Source: Azospirillum endophyticum (GTDB taxonomy: Bacteria > Pseudomonadota > Alphaproteobacteria > Azospirillales > Azospirillaceae). Taken from it: DNA of 57,306 nucleotides. The notes under the pieces were generated by a model. That model worked only from the letters and a program-made list of their open reading frames with translations, searched no databases and was not told where the DNA came from. The DNA lies in NCBI RefSeq assembly GCF_016595245.1, contig NZ_JAENHM010000023.1, forward strand, positions 133,434 to 190,739, given 5' to 3'. Position 1 is the stretch's first letter. Every line of letters starts with the position of its first letter. Of this stretch, positions 42,599-52,854 are shown one piece after another. A program made the translations under genes and the position numbers.

Positions 42599-44050
42599 AT
42601 GAGCAAACTGGACCCAGATGTGGTCATCGATCTGACCTCGGCGAAAAAGGCGACGATCCCGACGATCGCCCCCGGACTGCTGCTTGCACTGTCCGACGGG
42701 CTGGTCCTCGCCCTGGTGGGGTGGACGCTCAATCATTTCCTCGGCACCGACCCCCTGGCCGACCCGGTGGAAGCCGCCGCCTGGCAGCGGTCGCTGGTGA
42801 CCGGCTTGATGCTGGTGCCGCTGGTCAAGTCGGTTTTCGGCATCTACACGCTTGGACGTTTCGACTACATGGAACGGACGAGGCGGACTTTTCAGGCGGC
42901 CTTTCTGTGCTGTGCCGTTCTGGCCGTCCCGTTCATCGTCATGGAAGGCTTCCGCTCCTTCTTCGTCGAGGCGCTGTCGATCGCCCTGCTGGGCTTCGCC
43001 GTGACCTATGTGGCGGACCTGCTGCTGATCCAGGGGCTGCTGTCCAGCGCGCTGGACTGGCGCACCCCGGTGATGATCGTGGGCGCCGGCCCCCAGGGCG
43101 CCGCCATCGCCGAGAAGCTGCAGCGCCTGCCCTGGCTCGGCATGCGGCCGGTCGGTTTCGTCGATGACGACGACAGCCTCTGGCAGACCCGCGTCGCCGG
43201 CCTGCCGGTGATGGGTCCGGTGGAGCTGCTGGCCAAGTCGCCCGCCGTCGCCGGCCAGGCCAGCGCCGCCATCGTCGCCGACATGGGCCGCCACGGCAGC
43301 GACCTGACCGGCCTGGTCCGCACCCTTCCCTTCCGTCAGGTCTATTGCGTCCTGGGCGAAGGCAACGTCAGCGCGGTCGACGCGACCTACCACAACCTGC
43401 ACGGCTCCCTGGCCCTGCGCGTCAGCGTCCGTCCGCCGACCGGCTACCTGCGCATCCGCCGCGCCATGGACATCGTCCTGTCGGCCATCCTGCTGGTCCT
43501 GGTGGCGCCGCTGATGCTCGGCCTCGCCGTCGCCATCCGGCTGGACAGCCCCGGCCCGGTGATGTTCCGCCAGAAGCGCTGGGCCGGTGGCAAGCAGACC
43601 TTCGACCTGCTGAAGTTCCGCTCCATGCATGTCGACGCGGAAGAGCAGCTGCAGCATCTGCTGGCGAACGATCCGGTCGCCCGCGAAGAGTACATGACCT
43701 ACCACAAGCTGACGGTCGACCCGCGCATCACCCCGCTCGGCCGCTTCCTGCGCAAGACCTCGCTCGACGAACTGCCGCAGCTGTGGAATATCCTGATGGG
43801 CGACATGAGCCTGATCGGCCCGCGCGCCTACATGCCGAAGGAACTGCCCGAGGTGGGTGACTCGGCCGACGTGATCGGGACCGTCCGTCCGGGCCTGACC
43901 GGATACTGGCAGGTGTCGGGACGTCATCGCACCACCTTCCAGGAACGCGTGTCGATGGATGTCTTCTATGTCCGCAACTGCGGCCTGCTGTTCGACTTCT
44001 TCATCCTCTGCAAGACCGCGGTGATGGTCCTGAAGGGCGACGGGTCGTAA
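42599..44050 (+). CDS. Polyprenyl-phosphate sugar-1-phosphate transferase (WbaP/ExoY-type)
   Basis: A 483-residue initiating glycosyltransferase. Four to five N-terminal membrane helices and a CoA-binding-like domain ([16 protein letters not shown]) are followed by a fifth TM and the bacterial sugar-transferase domain, with KRAMD-like [12 protein letters not shown], the Pro-rich [14 protein letters not shown], the [10 protein letters not shown] box and the signature [10 protein letters not shown]. It would transfer a hexose-1-phosphate to undecaprenyl phosphate, starting each EPS repeat unit. The ATG at 42599 has only a weak ribosome site. A strong terminator follows. Confidence 0.92.
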   Translation: MSKLDPDVVIDLTSAKKATIPTIAPGLLLALSDGLVLALVGWTLNHFLGTDPLADPVEAAAWQRSLVTGLMLVPLVKSVFGIYTLGRFDYMERTRRTFQAAFLCCAVLAVPFIVMEGFRSFFVEALSIALLGFAVTYVADLLLIQGLLSSALDWRTPVMIVGAGPQGAAIAEKLQRLPWLGMRPVGFVDDDDSLWQTRVAGLPVMGPVELLAKSPAVAGQASAAIVADMGRHGSDLTGLVRTLPFRQVYCVLGEGNVSAVDATYHNLHGSLALRVSVRPPTGYLRIRRAMDIVLSAILLVLVAPLMLGLAVAIRLDSPGPVMFRQKRWAGGKQTFDLLKFRSMHVDAEEQLQHLLANDPVAREEYMTYHKLTVDPRITPLGRFLRKTSLDELPQLWNILMGDMSLIGPRAYMPKELPEVGDSADVIGTVRPGLTGYWQVSGRHRTTFQERVSMDVFYVRNCGLLFDFFILCKTAVMVLKGDGS

Positions 44051-44082
44051 CGCCGGGTACCGATGTGAGCCGATGCCAGCCG

Positions 44083-44115
44083 GACCCCCGCGCCACCAGC
44101 GCGGGGGTCTTTTTT
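44083..44115 (+). terminator. Strong rho-independent terminator after the sugar transferase gene
   Basis: GACCCCCGCG-N7-CGCGGGGGTC is a perfect 10-bp stem followed by TTTTTT. It lies 33 nt past the stop at 44050. Confidence 0.92.
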
Positions 44116-44300
44116 GTCGTGGGCCTTCCTGCGCTCCCTTGTAGAGGCGGCAAAAGAAGCAGGCGGCCCGAAAGCGGCTACCCCTTTCGGGCGCGGCCTC
44201 CTTCGGTCTAATGCCACCGCCCGGCTACGAGAAGGGGGGAGGCATCCGCATCTTCAGTGCTGCACAGCCGAACGCGGTACGGCAGTCTAAGGGAAAGCCG

Positions 44301-45629
44301 ATGAAAATCCTGGATTTTCTGGAAAAGAGCATCGCCGTCCTCAGCATCATCGCCTTCGGAGGCTCGGTGCTTCCGCTGATGCTGACCGGCGGCGACCCGC
44401 TGGCCGGCGATCTGGAATCCGCCGGCGTCACCATTTTGTATGGCGGCCTCTATGTGCTGGTGCTTGCCGCCATCGCCATGCGGCCGACCATCGCCTTCCA
44501 GATCCCCTTCGCCAGCCCGGCGCTGACGATGATGATGGCCTTCGCCTTCATGACCGCGCTGTGGTCGCTGTTTCCGGACGTGACGCTGCGCCGGTCGATC
44601 GCCTTCCTGTTCACGACGGTGTTCGGCATCTGGCTCGCGCTGCGCTTCCGCTTCCCGGAGATCATGCGGCTGATGGTGGTCGGACTGTCGTTCCTGATGT
44701 TCGTCTCCTTCTTCATGATCTTCGCCATGCCGGCCATCGGCCTGGACAGCGCCCAGCATGTCGGCGCCTGGAAGGGGGTGTTCTTCCAGAAGAACGTGAC
44801 CGGCCGCATGATGGTCTGGCTGGTGCTGGCGCTGGTCTGGCTGGACTGGCAGAAGGAGCAGAGCCGCTGGGTCACCCGTCCGCTGATCCTGCTGGCGATG
44901 CTGCTGATCGTGATGAGCCGGTCGGGCACCGGTCTCGTGACGTCGGTCCTGGTGTCGGTGGCGCTGCTGTCGACCACCATGCTGCGCGGCAGCATCCGCA
45001 ACTTCGCCCCGACCATGGCGCTGCTGCTGGCGTTGCTGGTCATCATGGTCACCGCCGGCGCCACCTTCTGGTACGACGTGCTTTACGCGCTCGGCCGCGA
45101 CCCGACCCTGACCGGCCGGACCGTCCTGTGGGAGCACATCGTCCACTCCGTCGGCGAGCGTCCGCTGCAGGGCTACGGCTATGCCGCCTATTGGTCCGGC
45201 TTCAACGGACCGGGTTCCAGCTTCACCCGCGACTGGGGCATCACCTCGGCCCACAGCGGCTGGCTGGAGCTGACCCTCGACCTCGGCCTCGTCGGCGTGG
45301 CGCTGGTGGTTGTTGTGCTGGGCCGCATGCTGTTCCAGGGCTTCTTCGCCGCCCGGTACGGCAACAGCCGGCCCGAAGCCGCCTGGGCCTTCGCCGTCGG
45401 CTGCGCCCTGCTGGCGGTGTCGGTGTCGGAAAGCGTGTTCGCCGAGCGCCACTCCATGAACTGGGTGATCGCCACGATCGCGGTCGTCCGGCTGATCCAG
45501 CAGAGCCGCTGGCAGCGCCTGCTGAACGACCGGGCGGCGGAGCAGCATCGTCTGCGCCGTCACATCCCCGCCGGGGTGGCCCCGGCCTATGCAAGCAGCG
45601 CCTATGCGGGACAGGGCCGGGCGCTTTAG
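44301..45629 (+). CDS. O-antigen/EPS polymerase-like membrane protein (Wzy/ligase family)
   Basis: A 442-residue protein with about 10-12 hydrophobic helices and a conserved large loop containing GYGYAAYWSGFNGPGSS and SAHSGWLELTLDLG. This pattern fits the O-antigen ligase/polymerase superfamily (Wzy_C type). It would polymerise the repeat units made by the neighbouring genes. The ATG at 44301 has AAGGGAAAG upstream. A perfect 9-bp inverted repeat (44166-44174 and 44184-44192) precedes it. A Wzy rather than ligase role is favoured by the EPS context. Confidence 0.88.
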   Translation: MKILDFLEKSIAVLSIIAFGGSVLPLMLTGGDPLAGDLESAGVTILYGGLYVLVLAAIAMRPTIAFQIPFASPALTMMMAFAFMTALWSLFPDVTLRRSIAFLFTTVFGIWLALRFRFPEIMRLMVVGLSFLMFVSFFMIFAMPAIGLDSAQHVGAWKGVFFQKNVTGRMMVWLVLALVWLDWQKEQSRWVTRPLILLAMLLIVMSRSGTGLVTSVLVSVALLSTTMLRGSIRNFAPTMALLLALLVIMVTAGATFWYDVLYALGRDPTLTGRTVLWEHIVHSVGERPLQGYGYAAYWSGFNGPGSSFTRDWGITSAHSGWLELTLDLGLVGVALVVVVLGRMLFQGFFAARYGNSRPEAAWAFAVGCALLAVSVSESVFAERHSMNWVIATIAVVRLIQQSRWQRLLNDRAAEQHRLRRHIPAGVAPAYASSAYAGQGRAL

Positions 45630-45699
45630 CCAGCCTTTCCGGGCCTCCGCCCCCTCCCCGAACGACCTTTCCCATTTCCCTTCGACCGAAGGCAGACCC

Positions 45700-46683
45700 A
45701 TGAGCCCGAAGAACGAGCCGGCAAACAGCAAGCGCCCGGCGAACAACGAACAGGCGACCAACGAGCAGGTCACCGTCGTGATCCCCACCCGCAACCGCCC
45801 GGACATGGTGATGCGGGCGGTGCGCAGCGCACTCGATCAGACCTATCGGGACCTTGACGTCATCGTGGTGATCGACGGACCGGACCCGGCCACCGCCACG
45901 CATCTGGCGACGCTGGCCGATCCGCGGCTGACCGTGATGGAGCTTGAGACCAACCAAGGTGCCGCGGAAGCCCGCAACATCGGCGTGCGCAGCGCGCGGG
46001 GCGACTGGATCGCCTTTCTCGACGACGACGACCATTGGATGCCGGAAAAAGTGGCGCTGCAGATGGCTGCCCGCCCGGCCGGCATCCGCCTGCCCATCGT
46101 CAGCTGCCGCTGCCAGGTGGTGACCGCCCGCGGCACCTTCGCCTGGCCGCGGCGGCTGGCCACTCCGGCCGACGCCATCGGCGATTATCTCTTCGTCCGC
46201 CGCGGCCTGTTCAAGGGCGAGACCTTCGCCCCAACCACCACTCTGCTGGCGCCGAAGGCATTGTTGCTGCGCAATCCGGTCCCAAAATCCCGTTTCGACG
46301 ACTGGGAATGGCTGATCACCTGCGGCAGGATCGATGGCGTGGCGCTGATCCACATCCCCGAGGTGATGGCCGTCCATTACACCGAAGAGAACAACCGGGT
46401 CACGCTGTCGACCTGCCACAACATCAGCCATGCGCTGGAATGGGCGGAGGCGATGCGCGACCACCTGTCGCCACGCGCCTATGCAAGCCTGCTGCTGCAG
46501 GCGACCGGCGGCGAGCAGGCGGCCCGGACCGCGGGCACACGCTGGCGGATCCTGAATTCCGCGCTGCGCGACGGGCAGCCGACACCGATGGCGCTCGCCA
46601 CCTTCACCATGCATTCGCTGATGCCGGTCGGCCTGCGTCGCCGGCTCCGGCAAGCCTTGTTCTCCGCGTCCGACGCCGCCTGA
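45700..46683 (+). CDS. Family 2 glycosyltransferase
   Basis: A 327-residue inverting glycosyltransferase with the GT-A start VTVVIPTRNRPDMVMRAVRS and the metal-binding acidic run LDDDDHWMPE. It most likely adds one sugar of the EPS repeat unit. The N-terminus before VTVV is Asn/Gln/Glu-rich and variable; the ATG at 45700 has AAGG upstream. It lies 70 nt after the polymerase gene and 24 nt before the next glycosyltransferase. Confidence 0.88.
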   Translation: MSPKNEPANSKRPANNEQATNEQVTVVIPTRNRPDMVMRAVRSALDQTYRDLDVIVVIDGPDPATATHLATLADPRLTVMELETNQGAAEARNIGVRSARGDWIAFLDDDDHWMPEKVALQMAARPAGIRLPIVSCRCQVVTARGTFAWPRRLATPADAIGDYLFVRRGLFKGETFAPTTTLLAPKALLLRNPVPKSRFDDWEWLITCGRIDGVALIHIPEVMAVHYTEENNRVTLSTCHNISHALEWAEAMRDHLSPRAYASLLLQATGGEQAARTAGTRWRILNSALRDGQPTPMALATFTMHSLMPVGLRRRLRQALFSASDAA

Positions 46684-46707
46684 GCATCAAAAAGGACCCA
46701 GACGCCT

Positions 46708-47910
46708 ATGGACAGCAACAACGACAGCCGCCCCCCCGCCAGCCAGCCGGATGCGCCCATTCAAACGGTGATCGTCTTCGCGACGCCGGGCGCACTCGAC
46801 GGCGGCGGCGGCATCGGCCGCATGACCGGCTATGTGGTCGACCAGTTCGACAAATCGGGGACGACCCGATCCATCATCCTCGATACCCGCGGCACCGGTA
46901 GCGTTCTGCTGTCACCTTTATATCTCGGAGTGACGCTGACACGGATGGCATGGCTGCTGGCCCGGCGCCAAGCCTCGGTCGTCCACATCAACGTGTCGGA
47001 ACGGGCAAGCTTCCTGCGCAAGGCGGCGGTCCAGGCGGTGGCGGGGATGATGTCATGCCCGACCGTCGTCCATCTGCACGGCGCCTCCTTCGTCGAGTTC
47101 TTCGAAGGAGGCATGTTCGCCCGGGGGATCAGCCGCTGGCTGTTCAACCGCTGCGGCCGGGTGGTCGTGCTCGGCGACAACTGGCGGGATTTCCTGGTGC
47201 AGTCCGTCCGCACCGATCCCCGCAAGATCCGGGTGCTCTACAACGCCGTACCCGATGTCGGCGCCGACCTGGGGGTGCCTACCCCGCCGGAGTCGGGGGC
47301 GGTCCTGTCGCTGCTGGTGCTCGCCAACCTGTCGGAACGCAAGGGCATCGGCACGCTGCTGCGCGCCTGCGCGCTGCTGAAGGAGCGCGGACAGCCTTTC
47401 CGGGTGACCATCGGCGGCGGCGGCGACGTCGACGGCTACCGCGCCATGGCGGCCGAACTGGGCATCGCGGAGGAATGCCGTTTCCTTGGCTGGATCGGTC
47501 GGGAAGAGGCGCACGCGCACATCCGCTCCCACGACATGCTGCTGCTGCCCTCTACCCATGAGGGGCTGCCGATGGTGATCCTGGAGGCCTTGTCGGCGCA
47601 GCTGCCGGTCATCACCACCCCGGTCGGCTCGATCCCGGAGGTGCTGACCGACGGCGAGACTGCCCGGATCATCCCGGTGAACGATCCCCAGGCCTTGGCG
47701 GATGCCGTCGTACAGGTCGGGCATGACCCGGCTCTCTATCGTCGCCTTGCCGAGAACGGCCGCCGCCTGTTCCTGAAGCAGTTCGTCATCGACGCCTACG
47801 CCAAGTCCCTTCTGGCGATCTATCAGGAGTTGGACCGGAGCGGCGTCGAACTGTCCGAGGAGCTGGACAAGCTGGCCGGATCGGCCGCAACCGCATCCAA
47901 ACGGCGCTAA
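46708..47910 (+). CDS. Family 4 glycosyltransferase
   Basis: A 400-residue GT-B retaining glycosyltransferase. The N-terminal part has the Gly-rich loop GGGGIGRM, and the donor domain has LLVLANLSERKGIGTLLRA and PSTHEGLPMVILEALS, the typical EX7E family-4 signature. It is of the same type as the next gene, 48289-49458, and both are probably used for consecutive additions. The ATG follows AAGGA. The donor is unknown. Confidence 0.9.
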   Translation: MDSNNDSRPPASQPDAPIQTVIVFATPGALDGGGGIGRMTGYVVDQFDKSGTTRSIILDTRGTGSVLLSPLYLGVTLTRMAWLLARRQASVVHINVSERASFLRKAAVQAVAGMMSCPTVVHLHGASFVEFFEGGMFARGISRWLFNRCGRVVVLGDNWRDFLVQSVRTDPRKIRVLYNAVPDVGADLGVPTPPESGAVLSLLVLANLSERKGIGTLLRACALLKERGQPFRVTIGGGGDVDGYRAMAAELGIAEECRFLGWIGREEAHAHIRSHDMLLLPSTHEGLPMVILEALSAQLPVITTPVGSIPEVLTDGETARIIPVNDPQALADAVVQVGHDPALYRRLAENGRRLFLKQFVIDAYAKSLLAIYQELDRSGVELSEELDKLAGSAATASKRR

Positions 47911-48288
47911 AGCATGGCCATCGCAGCTTCAATGATCGGGCTGGAAAACAATCACGGCGAGCACGACCGAAAGGAAGATGCACATGCACAGGTTGGGTAA
48001 CCATACCGGCAGGCCAACCCGTTCGGTCGCTCCACAGCGTGAGGGTGCTGCATCGCGTAAACTTGCACGCGCATGTCGCCCGGGCTTTGGCCGCGACGCA
48101 ATCCAATGGGCGGCAGCCGATCGGCCGCATCGCAACACACCTCCCTGCACAGCCTGAACGACGGGCTGGCAAGGAACAGAGGCCGAAAACATAACAAGCC
48201 CGCCGCAACCGTCGAAGGACGGACGTCACACGGTAAAAGCCGGGGCGAAGCACAGGAATGGCGGGCCGGGAAAGGATCAGGAGCGGAC
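47911..48288. other. Non-coding gap between two family 4 glycosyltransferase genes
   Basis: About 380 nt with no convincing gene, terminator or RNA. A short direct repeat TGCACATGCACA lies near 47980. The last 60 nt contain the AGGAG ribosome site of the next gene. A second EPS promoter may be here. Confidence 0.45.
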
Positions 48289-49458
48289 ATGATCTATATC
48301 GTCTCCCCCGGCGGCACCAAAGAGAAAGGCGGGATGGGCCGTGTGGTCGACAACTTCACGACCGATTTCCGGCAGAACTGCCCGGACGTGAAGTTTGAGG
48401 TGGTCGACAGCTACGGCCCCGGCAAGTTCCACCTGATGCCCCTCTATTTCGCGCGGGCAGTTGCAAGACTTGCCGGCTGCTTCGCCGCCGGCAAGGCCGA
48501 TCTCGTCCACATCCATATGGCGGAATATGGCAGTGTCCTGCGCAAGGGCATCCTGATCACCATGGCCCGCAGCTTCGGGGTGCCGGTCGTCCTGCATCTG
48601 CATGGCGGGCGCTTCCCCAAGCAGTTCAAGGACAGCAGCCCGCTTATGCGCTGGGCGATCCGCCGGATGATGGCGATGACGAGCGAGATCGTCGTGCTGG
48701 GCGAATTCTGGCGCGATTGGGTGGCCGAGGCCTTCGGGCCGGCAGCCCGCCAGCGTACCACGTTGCTGCACAATGCGGTGCCTGGTCCGGTGTCGCCGCC
48801 GGTGCGCGACGATGCGGAGGAGGGCTTCGCCGGTCCGGTGCGCCTGCTGTTCCTCGGCCGGCTGATCAAGCTGAAGGGTATCGACGTCCTGCTGAACGCC
48901 CTGGCCTCCCCCGCTTGCCGCGACCGGAACTGGCAGGTCACCATCGCCGGCGACGGCGATCTGGAAACCTACCGGACCCTTGCCGCCGAACTGGGCATCG
49001 CCGACCGGGTGCGCTTCACCGGGTGGCTCGATCAGGCCGGCTGCCGGCGCGAGCTGGCCGGCGCCCATGTGCTGGTCCAGCCCTCGATGTTCGAAGGCCT
49101 GCCGATGTCGGTTCTGGAGGCGATGGCGGAGGGGCTGACCATCGTTGCCACCCCGGTCGGCAGCGTGCCCGACGCCATCGCGGACGGCGAGACCGGGCTG
49201 CTCGTGCCGCCGGGCGACGTTGCGGCGCTGTCCGATGCGCTGGCGCGGGTGTTCGACGACCGTAACCTGCGCCGCAACCTGAGCGCCGGCGCCCGCGCCC
49301 GGTGGGAGCGCCAGTTCGACGTCGCCGTATTCCGTGAGCGGCTGCTGGAGATCTACCGCCGCAACGCCCGCGGCAGCCTGGCTACGACACCGGCCGTCGC
49401 CACTGGTCCGGTGCCGGCATCCGGACCGGCAGGGCATTCGAAAAGCACGACCGGCTGA
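48289..49458 (+). CDS. Family 4 glycosyltransferase
   Basis: A 389-residue GT-B glycosyltransferase with the N-terminal Gly-rich loop KGGMGRVV and the EX7E motif in PSMFEGLPMSVLEAMAEG. GRLIKLKGIDVLLNAL is the donor-binding region. The ATG at 48289 follows AGGAG with 6-nt spacing. It is similar in layout to the upstream gene, perhaps an old duplication. The C-terminal tail is Thr/Pro-rich and variable. Confidence 0.9.
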   Translation: MIYIVSPGGTKEKGGMGRVVDNFTTDFRQNCPDVKFEVVDSYGPGKFHLMPLYFARAVARLAGCFAAGKADLVHIHMAEYGSVLRKGILITMARSFGVPVVLHLHGGRFPKQFKDSSPLMRWAIRRMMAMTSEIVVLGEFWRDWVAEAFGPAARQRTTLLHNAVPGPVSPPVRDDAEEGFAGPVRLLFLGRLIKLKGIDVLLNALASPACRDRNWQVTIAGDGDLETYRTLAAELGIADRVRFTGWLDQAGCRRELAGAHVLVQPSMFEGLPMSVLEAMAEGLTIVATPVGSVPDAIADGETGLLVPPGDVAALSDALARVFDDRNLRRNLSAGARARWERQFDVAVFRERLLEIYRRNARGSLATTPAVATGPVPASGPAGHSKSTTG

Positions 49459-49536
49459 CGCGGAGAGCGGAAGGCCGCTCCCGGTTCAATTTGTCCGAGT
49501 CGGAGCCGGGAGCATCGACATGAAGAAGGGGGCACC

Positions 49537-50469
49537 ATGAAAGACGCCATTGCGAATCTGGTGCGCTGGTCGGGATTCGGTGCGATGCAGCGATTCCTGA
49601 AGGCGCGGCATGCCGTCACCATCGTCGTCTACCACGACCCGACCCCGGAGGTGCTGCGCGCGCATCTGCGCTGGTACGCCAAGCATTATGGCTTCACCAC
49701 GCTCGACGCCGTGTCCACCGCGATGGAGACCGGCCGCTGGGACAAGCTGCCGGACTATCCTTTGGTCATCACCTTCGACGACGGGCATCGGAACAACACC
49801 GCGCTGGCGCCCTTGTTCCGCGAGTTCGATCTGCGCCCGACCATCTATCTCTGCAGCCAGATCGTCGGCACCGCCCGCCCCTATTGGTGGAAGACCGCCG
49901 CAGCCGACGACATCGGGGTGGAACGGCTGAAGCGCGTTCCCGATCCCGAGCGCCGCCGCCTGCTGGCCGAAGCCGGCAACGATCCCGACCGCGACGGTGC
50001 CGACCGCCAGGCGATGACTTGGGACGAGATCGCGCGGATGACCGATGTCGCCGATTACGGCGCCCACACCCGCACGCATCCGATCCTGCTGCAATGCGAC
50101 GATGACCGCTGCACCGACGAGATCGCGCTGTGCCGCAGTGAGCTTGAGGACGCATTGGGCCGGCCCTGCCGCCACTTCGCCTTCCCCAATGGCGATTTCA
50201 GCGACCGCGAGGTGGAAGAGATCCGGCATGCCGGTTATCGCACTGCCCGCACCATCGATCCGGGATGGAACGACTCTTCCGCCGACCCGCTGCGGCTGAA
50301 GGCGTTTCCGGTTTCCGACGATGCGACGGTGGAATGGCTCAGCGTTCAGCTCACCGGTATTCCGGCTTGGCTGCGCAAGCGCAAAGCCTCTTCCGCCGCC
50401 GGTTCGACCGGCGAGGCTATGCCCGAATGGACAGGGTCTTTGGCGAAGCCGAAATCTGCAGGCGTATGA
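49537..50469 (+). CDS. Polysaccharide deacetylase (NodB/CE4 family)
   Basis: A 310-residue CE4 deacetylase. The metal-binding TFDDG motif lies in PLVITFDDGHRNN and the second motif is GAHTRTHP. No signal peptide is evident, so it may act on a cytoplasmic or membrane-linked intermediate. The AAGGGGG site precedes the ATG. It is located between the glycosyltransferases and the acyl/amide operon, an arrangement that also occurs in exosortase-A loci. Confidence 0.88.
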   Translation: MKDAIANLVRWSGFGAMQRFLKARHAVTIVVYHDPTPEVLRAHLRWYAKHYGFTTLDAVSTAMETGRWDKLPDYPLVITFDDGHRNNTALAPLFREFDLRPTIYLCSQIVGTARPYWWKTAAADDIGVERLKRVPDPERRRLLAEAGNDPDRDGADRQAMTWDEIARMTDVADYGAHTRTHPILLQCDDDRCTDEIALCRSELEDALGRPCRHFAFPNGDFSDREVEEIRHAGYRTARTIDPGWNDSSADPLRLKAFPVSDDATVEWLSVQLTGIPAWLRKRKASSAAGSTGEAMPEWTGSLAKPKSAGV

Positions 50470-50799
50470 CCTTGAATGTTGGTCCAAGCCGAACGTCCAG
50501 CATCCCCTGTCAAGCCTTATTACCTGACAACAGAGTGGCTAACCACAGACTTCAATCCACTCCTATCCTTTGAGCCCTCGCAAAGCACCGCAAGCATCAC
50601 AATAAAATTGCATATCACGCGGATGCGAAATCAAGGGAGCCGGAACGCCGCGGGACACATGACAAGGGGTAGCCGGACCTTCCATCCGAAACAGTCCCGC
50701 GCAAGCCACCCGATACCCAGTTTCGCCCGACCCTCATTCCGACCGAACCCCATTCCCACCGAACCCAGTCGACCGAACCCAGCAGGAGTTTTCAGAGAC
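50470..50799. other. Non-coding region, probable promoter of the acyl/amide operon
   Basis: About 330 nt without a gene. It contains TGTCA-N12-TGACA (50508-50529) and, nearer the ACP gene, three copies of ACCGAACCC (50741-50780) spaced 14-16 nt apart. The composition is less GC-rich around 50500-50640. A promoter and operator are likely but not pinned down. Confidence 0.5.
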
Positions 50800-51093
50800 A
50801 TGCGGACCGCCACCCTGACCGACACGACCCTGACCGCTCCCGCCCTGCCGGAAATCCGCGCCTTCATCGTGGAGAACTTCCTGCTCGGCAAGGACTCCGG
50901 CTTCGACAACAGCGAGTCCCTGCTGGAGTCGGGGATCATCGACAGCACCGGCATCATGCACGTCGTCGCCTTCCTGGAAGAGCGCTTCGGCATCGCCGTG
51001 GATGACGACGACATGATCGCCGACAATCTGGAATCCGTGGACCGCATCGCCGGCTTCGTGGGCCGCAAGCAGGAACTCCGCAGCGCCGCCTGA
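50800..51093 (+). CDS. Acyl carrier protein of the EPS-linked operon
   Basis: A 97-residue acidic protein with the 4'-phosphopantetheine site DST (in SGIIDSTGIMHVV, Ser about 51). It is longer than AcpP at the N-terminus. The ATG at 50800 has AGCAGGAG upstream. It is followed by an acyl-AMP ligase, which probably loads it. Carrier proteins of this type are part of exosortase-A-linked loci. Confidence 0.85.
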   Translation: MRTATLTDTTLTAPALPEIRAFIVENFLLGKDSGFDNSESLLESGIIDSTGIMHVVAFLEERFGIAVDDDDMIADNLESVDRIAGFVGRKQELRSAA

Positions 51094-51168
51094 CCCTGAA
51101 GGTCGGCGACGGCGGACAGGCCGAGAGACAGGCGCCAAGAGACGGGCAAAGGTAAGAAGGACATCTCC

Positions 51169-52770
51169 ATGGCCCATCTGGTTCACCAGTTCCTCTGCGA
51201 AACGGCCGGCCGGGATCCGTCCCGCACCGCACTGATCGCCGGGGACGTCCGCCGCAGCTTCGCGGAGCTGGACCGCGAGAGCGACGCCGTCGCCTGCGCG
51301 CTCCAGTCGGCGGGGATCGCCCGCGGCGACCGCGTCGCGGTGATGCTGGAGAACTCCATCGAATATGTCGCCGGTCTGTTCGGCACGCTGAAGGCCGGCG
51401 GCGTGTTCGTGCCCGTCAATCCCTCGACCAAGGCCGACAAGCTGACCTACCTGCTGGCCGACGCCGGGGTCCGGGTCCTGATCGCACCGTCGGCACTGGC
51501 CCGGCAGGTCCTGCCGGCGCTGGAAGCGGTGGAGACGCCGCCGGCAATCCTGTGGGTCGGCACCGCCCTCCCCGAGGGGGCTTCCGGCCTGTTCTATGCC
51601 GATGCGCTGGCGGCACCGCGTCGGCAGCCGGCCGATCCAGGTCTGATCGACCAGGATCTGGCAGCGATCATGTACACGTCCGGCACCACCGGCCGGCCGA
51701 AGGGCGTGATGCTGACCCACGCCAACTACGTCAACACCAGTTGGGCGATCTCCACCTATCTGGGGAACACGTCCGACGACGTGGTGATGTGCGTCCTGCC
51801 GCTGACTTTCGGTTACGGCCTGTCCCAGGTCCTGACCGGCGCCCGCGTCGGTTTCACCCTGGTGCTGGAACGTTCTTTCGCCTTCCCGATGGAGACGCTG
51901 AAGCGCATGGTGCGGCACCAGGTCACCGGCCTGCCCGGCGTGCCGACCGTCTTCTCCACCCTATTGGGGCTGGAGGCCGCGAAGACCGCCGATCTCGGTC
52001 GCTTGCGCTATCTGACCAACGCCGCAGCCCCGCTGCCGGCCGCCCATCTCAGCCGCCTGCGCGAGCGGTTTCCCCAAGCCGTCTTCCATTCCATGTACGG
52101 CATGACCGAGTGCTGCACCCGGATCAGCACGCTCGATCCCACCGAGCTGGACGCGAAGCCGACCTCCGTCGGGCGCGCCATCCCCAACTGCGAAGCCTTC
52201 GTCGCCGACGAGGACGGCAACCGCCTTCCCCCGGGCCAGGTGGGTGAACTGGTGGTGCGGGGCGCCAACGTGATGCGCGGCTACTGGAACCGGCCGGAGG
52301 AGACCGCCAAGCGCCTGCGCCACGGCCCGCAGGGCGAGACCCTGCTGTTCACCGGCGACCTGTTCACCCAGGACGCCGAAGGGCACCTCTACTTCGTCAG
52401 CCGCAAGGACGACGTGTTCAAGTGCCGTGGCGAGAAGGTCAGCCCGAAGGAAGTCGAGAACGCGCTGTACGAATTGGACGGTGTGCTGGAGGCCTGCGTC
52501 ATCGGCGTCCCCGACGATGCCGACGGCCTGTCGGTCAAAGCCTTCCTGGTCCCGCGCGAAGGCGCCGTCATTTCGGAAGCGGCGATCCGCCAGCACTGCC
52601 GGGGCCGCCTGGAGAGTCACCTCGTGCCGAAATTCATCGAGTTCCGCGACGGCCTGCCGAAGACCGACTCCGGGAAGATCAGGCGGGCGGAGCTGGTGGA
52701 GGAAGCCCTTCGGTCAGCCCATTCCCACCAGCAGACACGTCCGACGGCAGCGGTCTCCTCTCCCGCCTAG
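51169..52770 (+). CDS. Acyl-AMP ligase (ANL superfamily) of the EPS-linked operon
   Basis: A 533-residue, full-length adenylating ligase: A3 motif YTSGTTGRPKG at about 166-176, MYGMTECC, TGDLF, the hinge SRKDDVFKCRGEKVSPKEVE and the C-terminal catalytic Lys in LPKTDSGKIRRAEL. It likely activates a fatty or hydroxy acid and loads the neighbouring carrier protein. It resembles the exosortase-A-associated acyl-CoA ligases in context. The ATG follows AAGGA. Confidence 0.88.
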   Translation: MAHLVHQFLCETAGRDPSRTALIAGDVRRSFAELDRESDAVACALQSAGIARGDRVAVMLENSIEYVAGLFGTLKAGGVFVPVNPSTKADKLTYLLADAGVRVLIAPSALARQVLPALEAVETPPAILWVGTALPEGASGLFYADALAAPRRQPADPGLIDQDLAAIMYTSGTTGRPKGVMLTHANYVNTSWAISTYLGNTSDDVVMCVLPLTFGYGLSQVLTGARVGFTLVLERSFAFPMETLKRMVRHQVTGLPGVPTVFSTLLGLEAAKTADLGRLRYLTNAAAPLPAAHLSRLRERFPQAVFHSMYGMTECCTRISTLDPTELDAKPTSVGRAIPNCEAFVADEDGNRLPPGQVGELVVRGANVMRGYWNRPEETAKRLRHGPQGETLLFTGDLFTQDAEGHLYFVSRKDDVFKCRGEKVSPKEVENALYELDGVLEACVIGVPDDADGLSVKAFLVPREGAVISEAAIRQHCRGRLESHLVPKFIEFRDGLPKTDSGKIRRAELVEEALRSAHSHQQTRPTAAVSSPA

Positions 52771-52854
52771 CCGGGGGTGGCCAGGGAGGGGAACAAGACC
52801 TCTCCAGCAGAACACCATCACAAGAACACCCACCCCAGGACAGAGAGCACGCTC

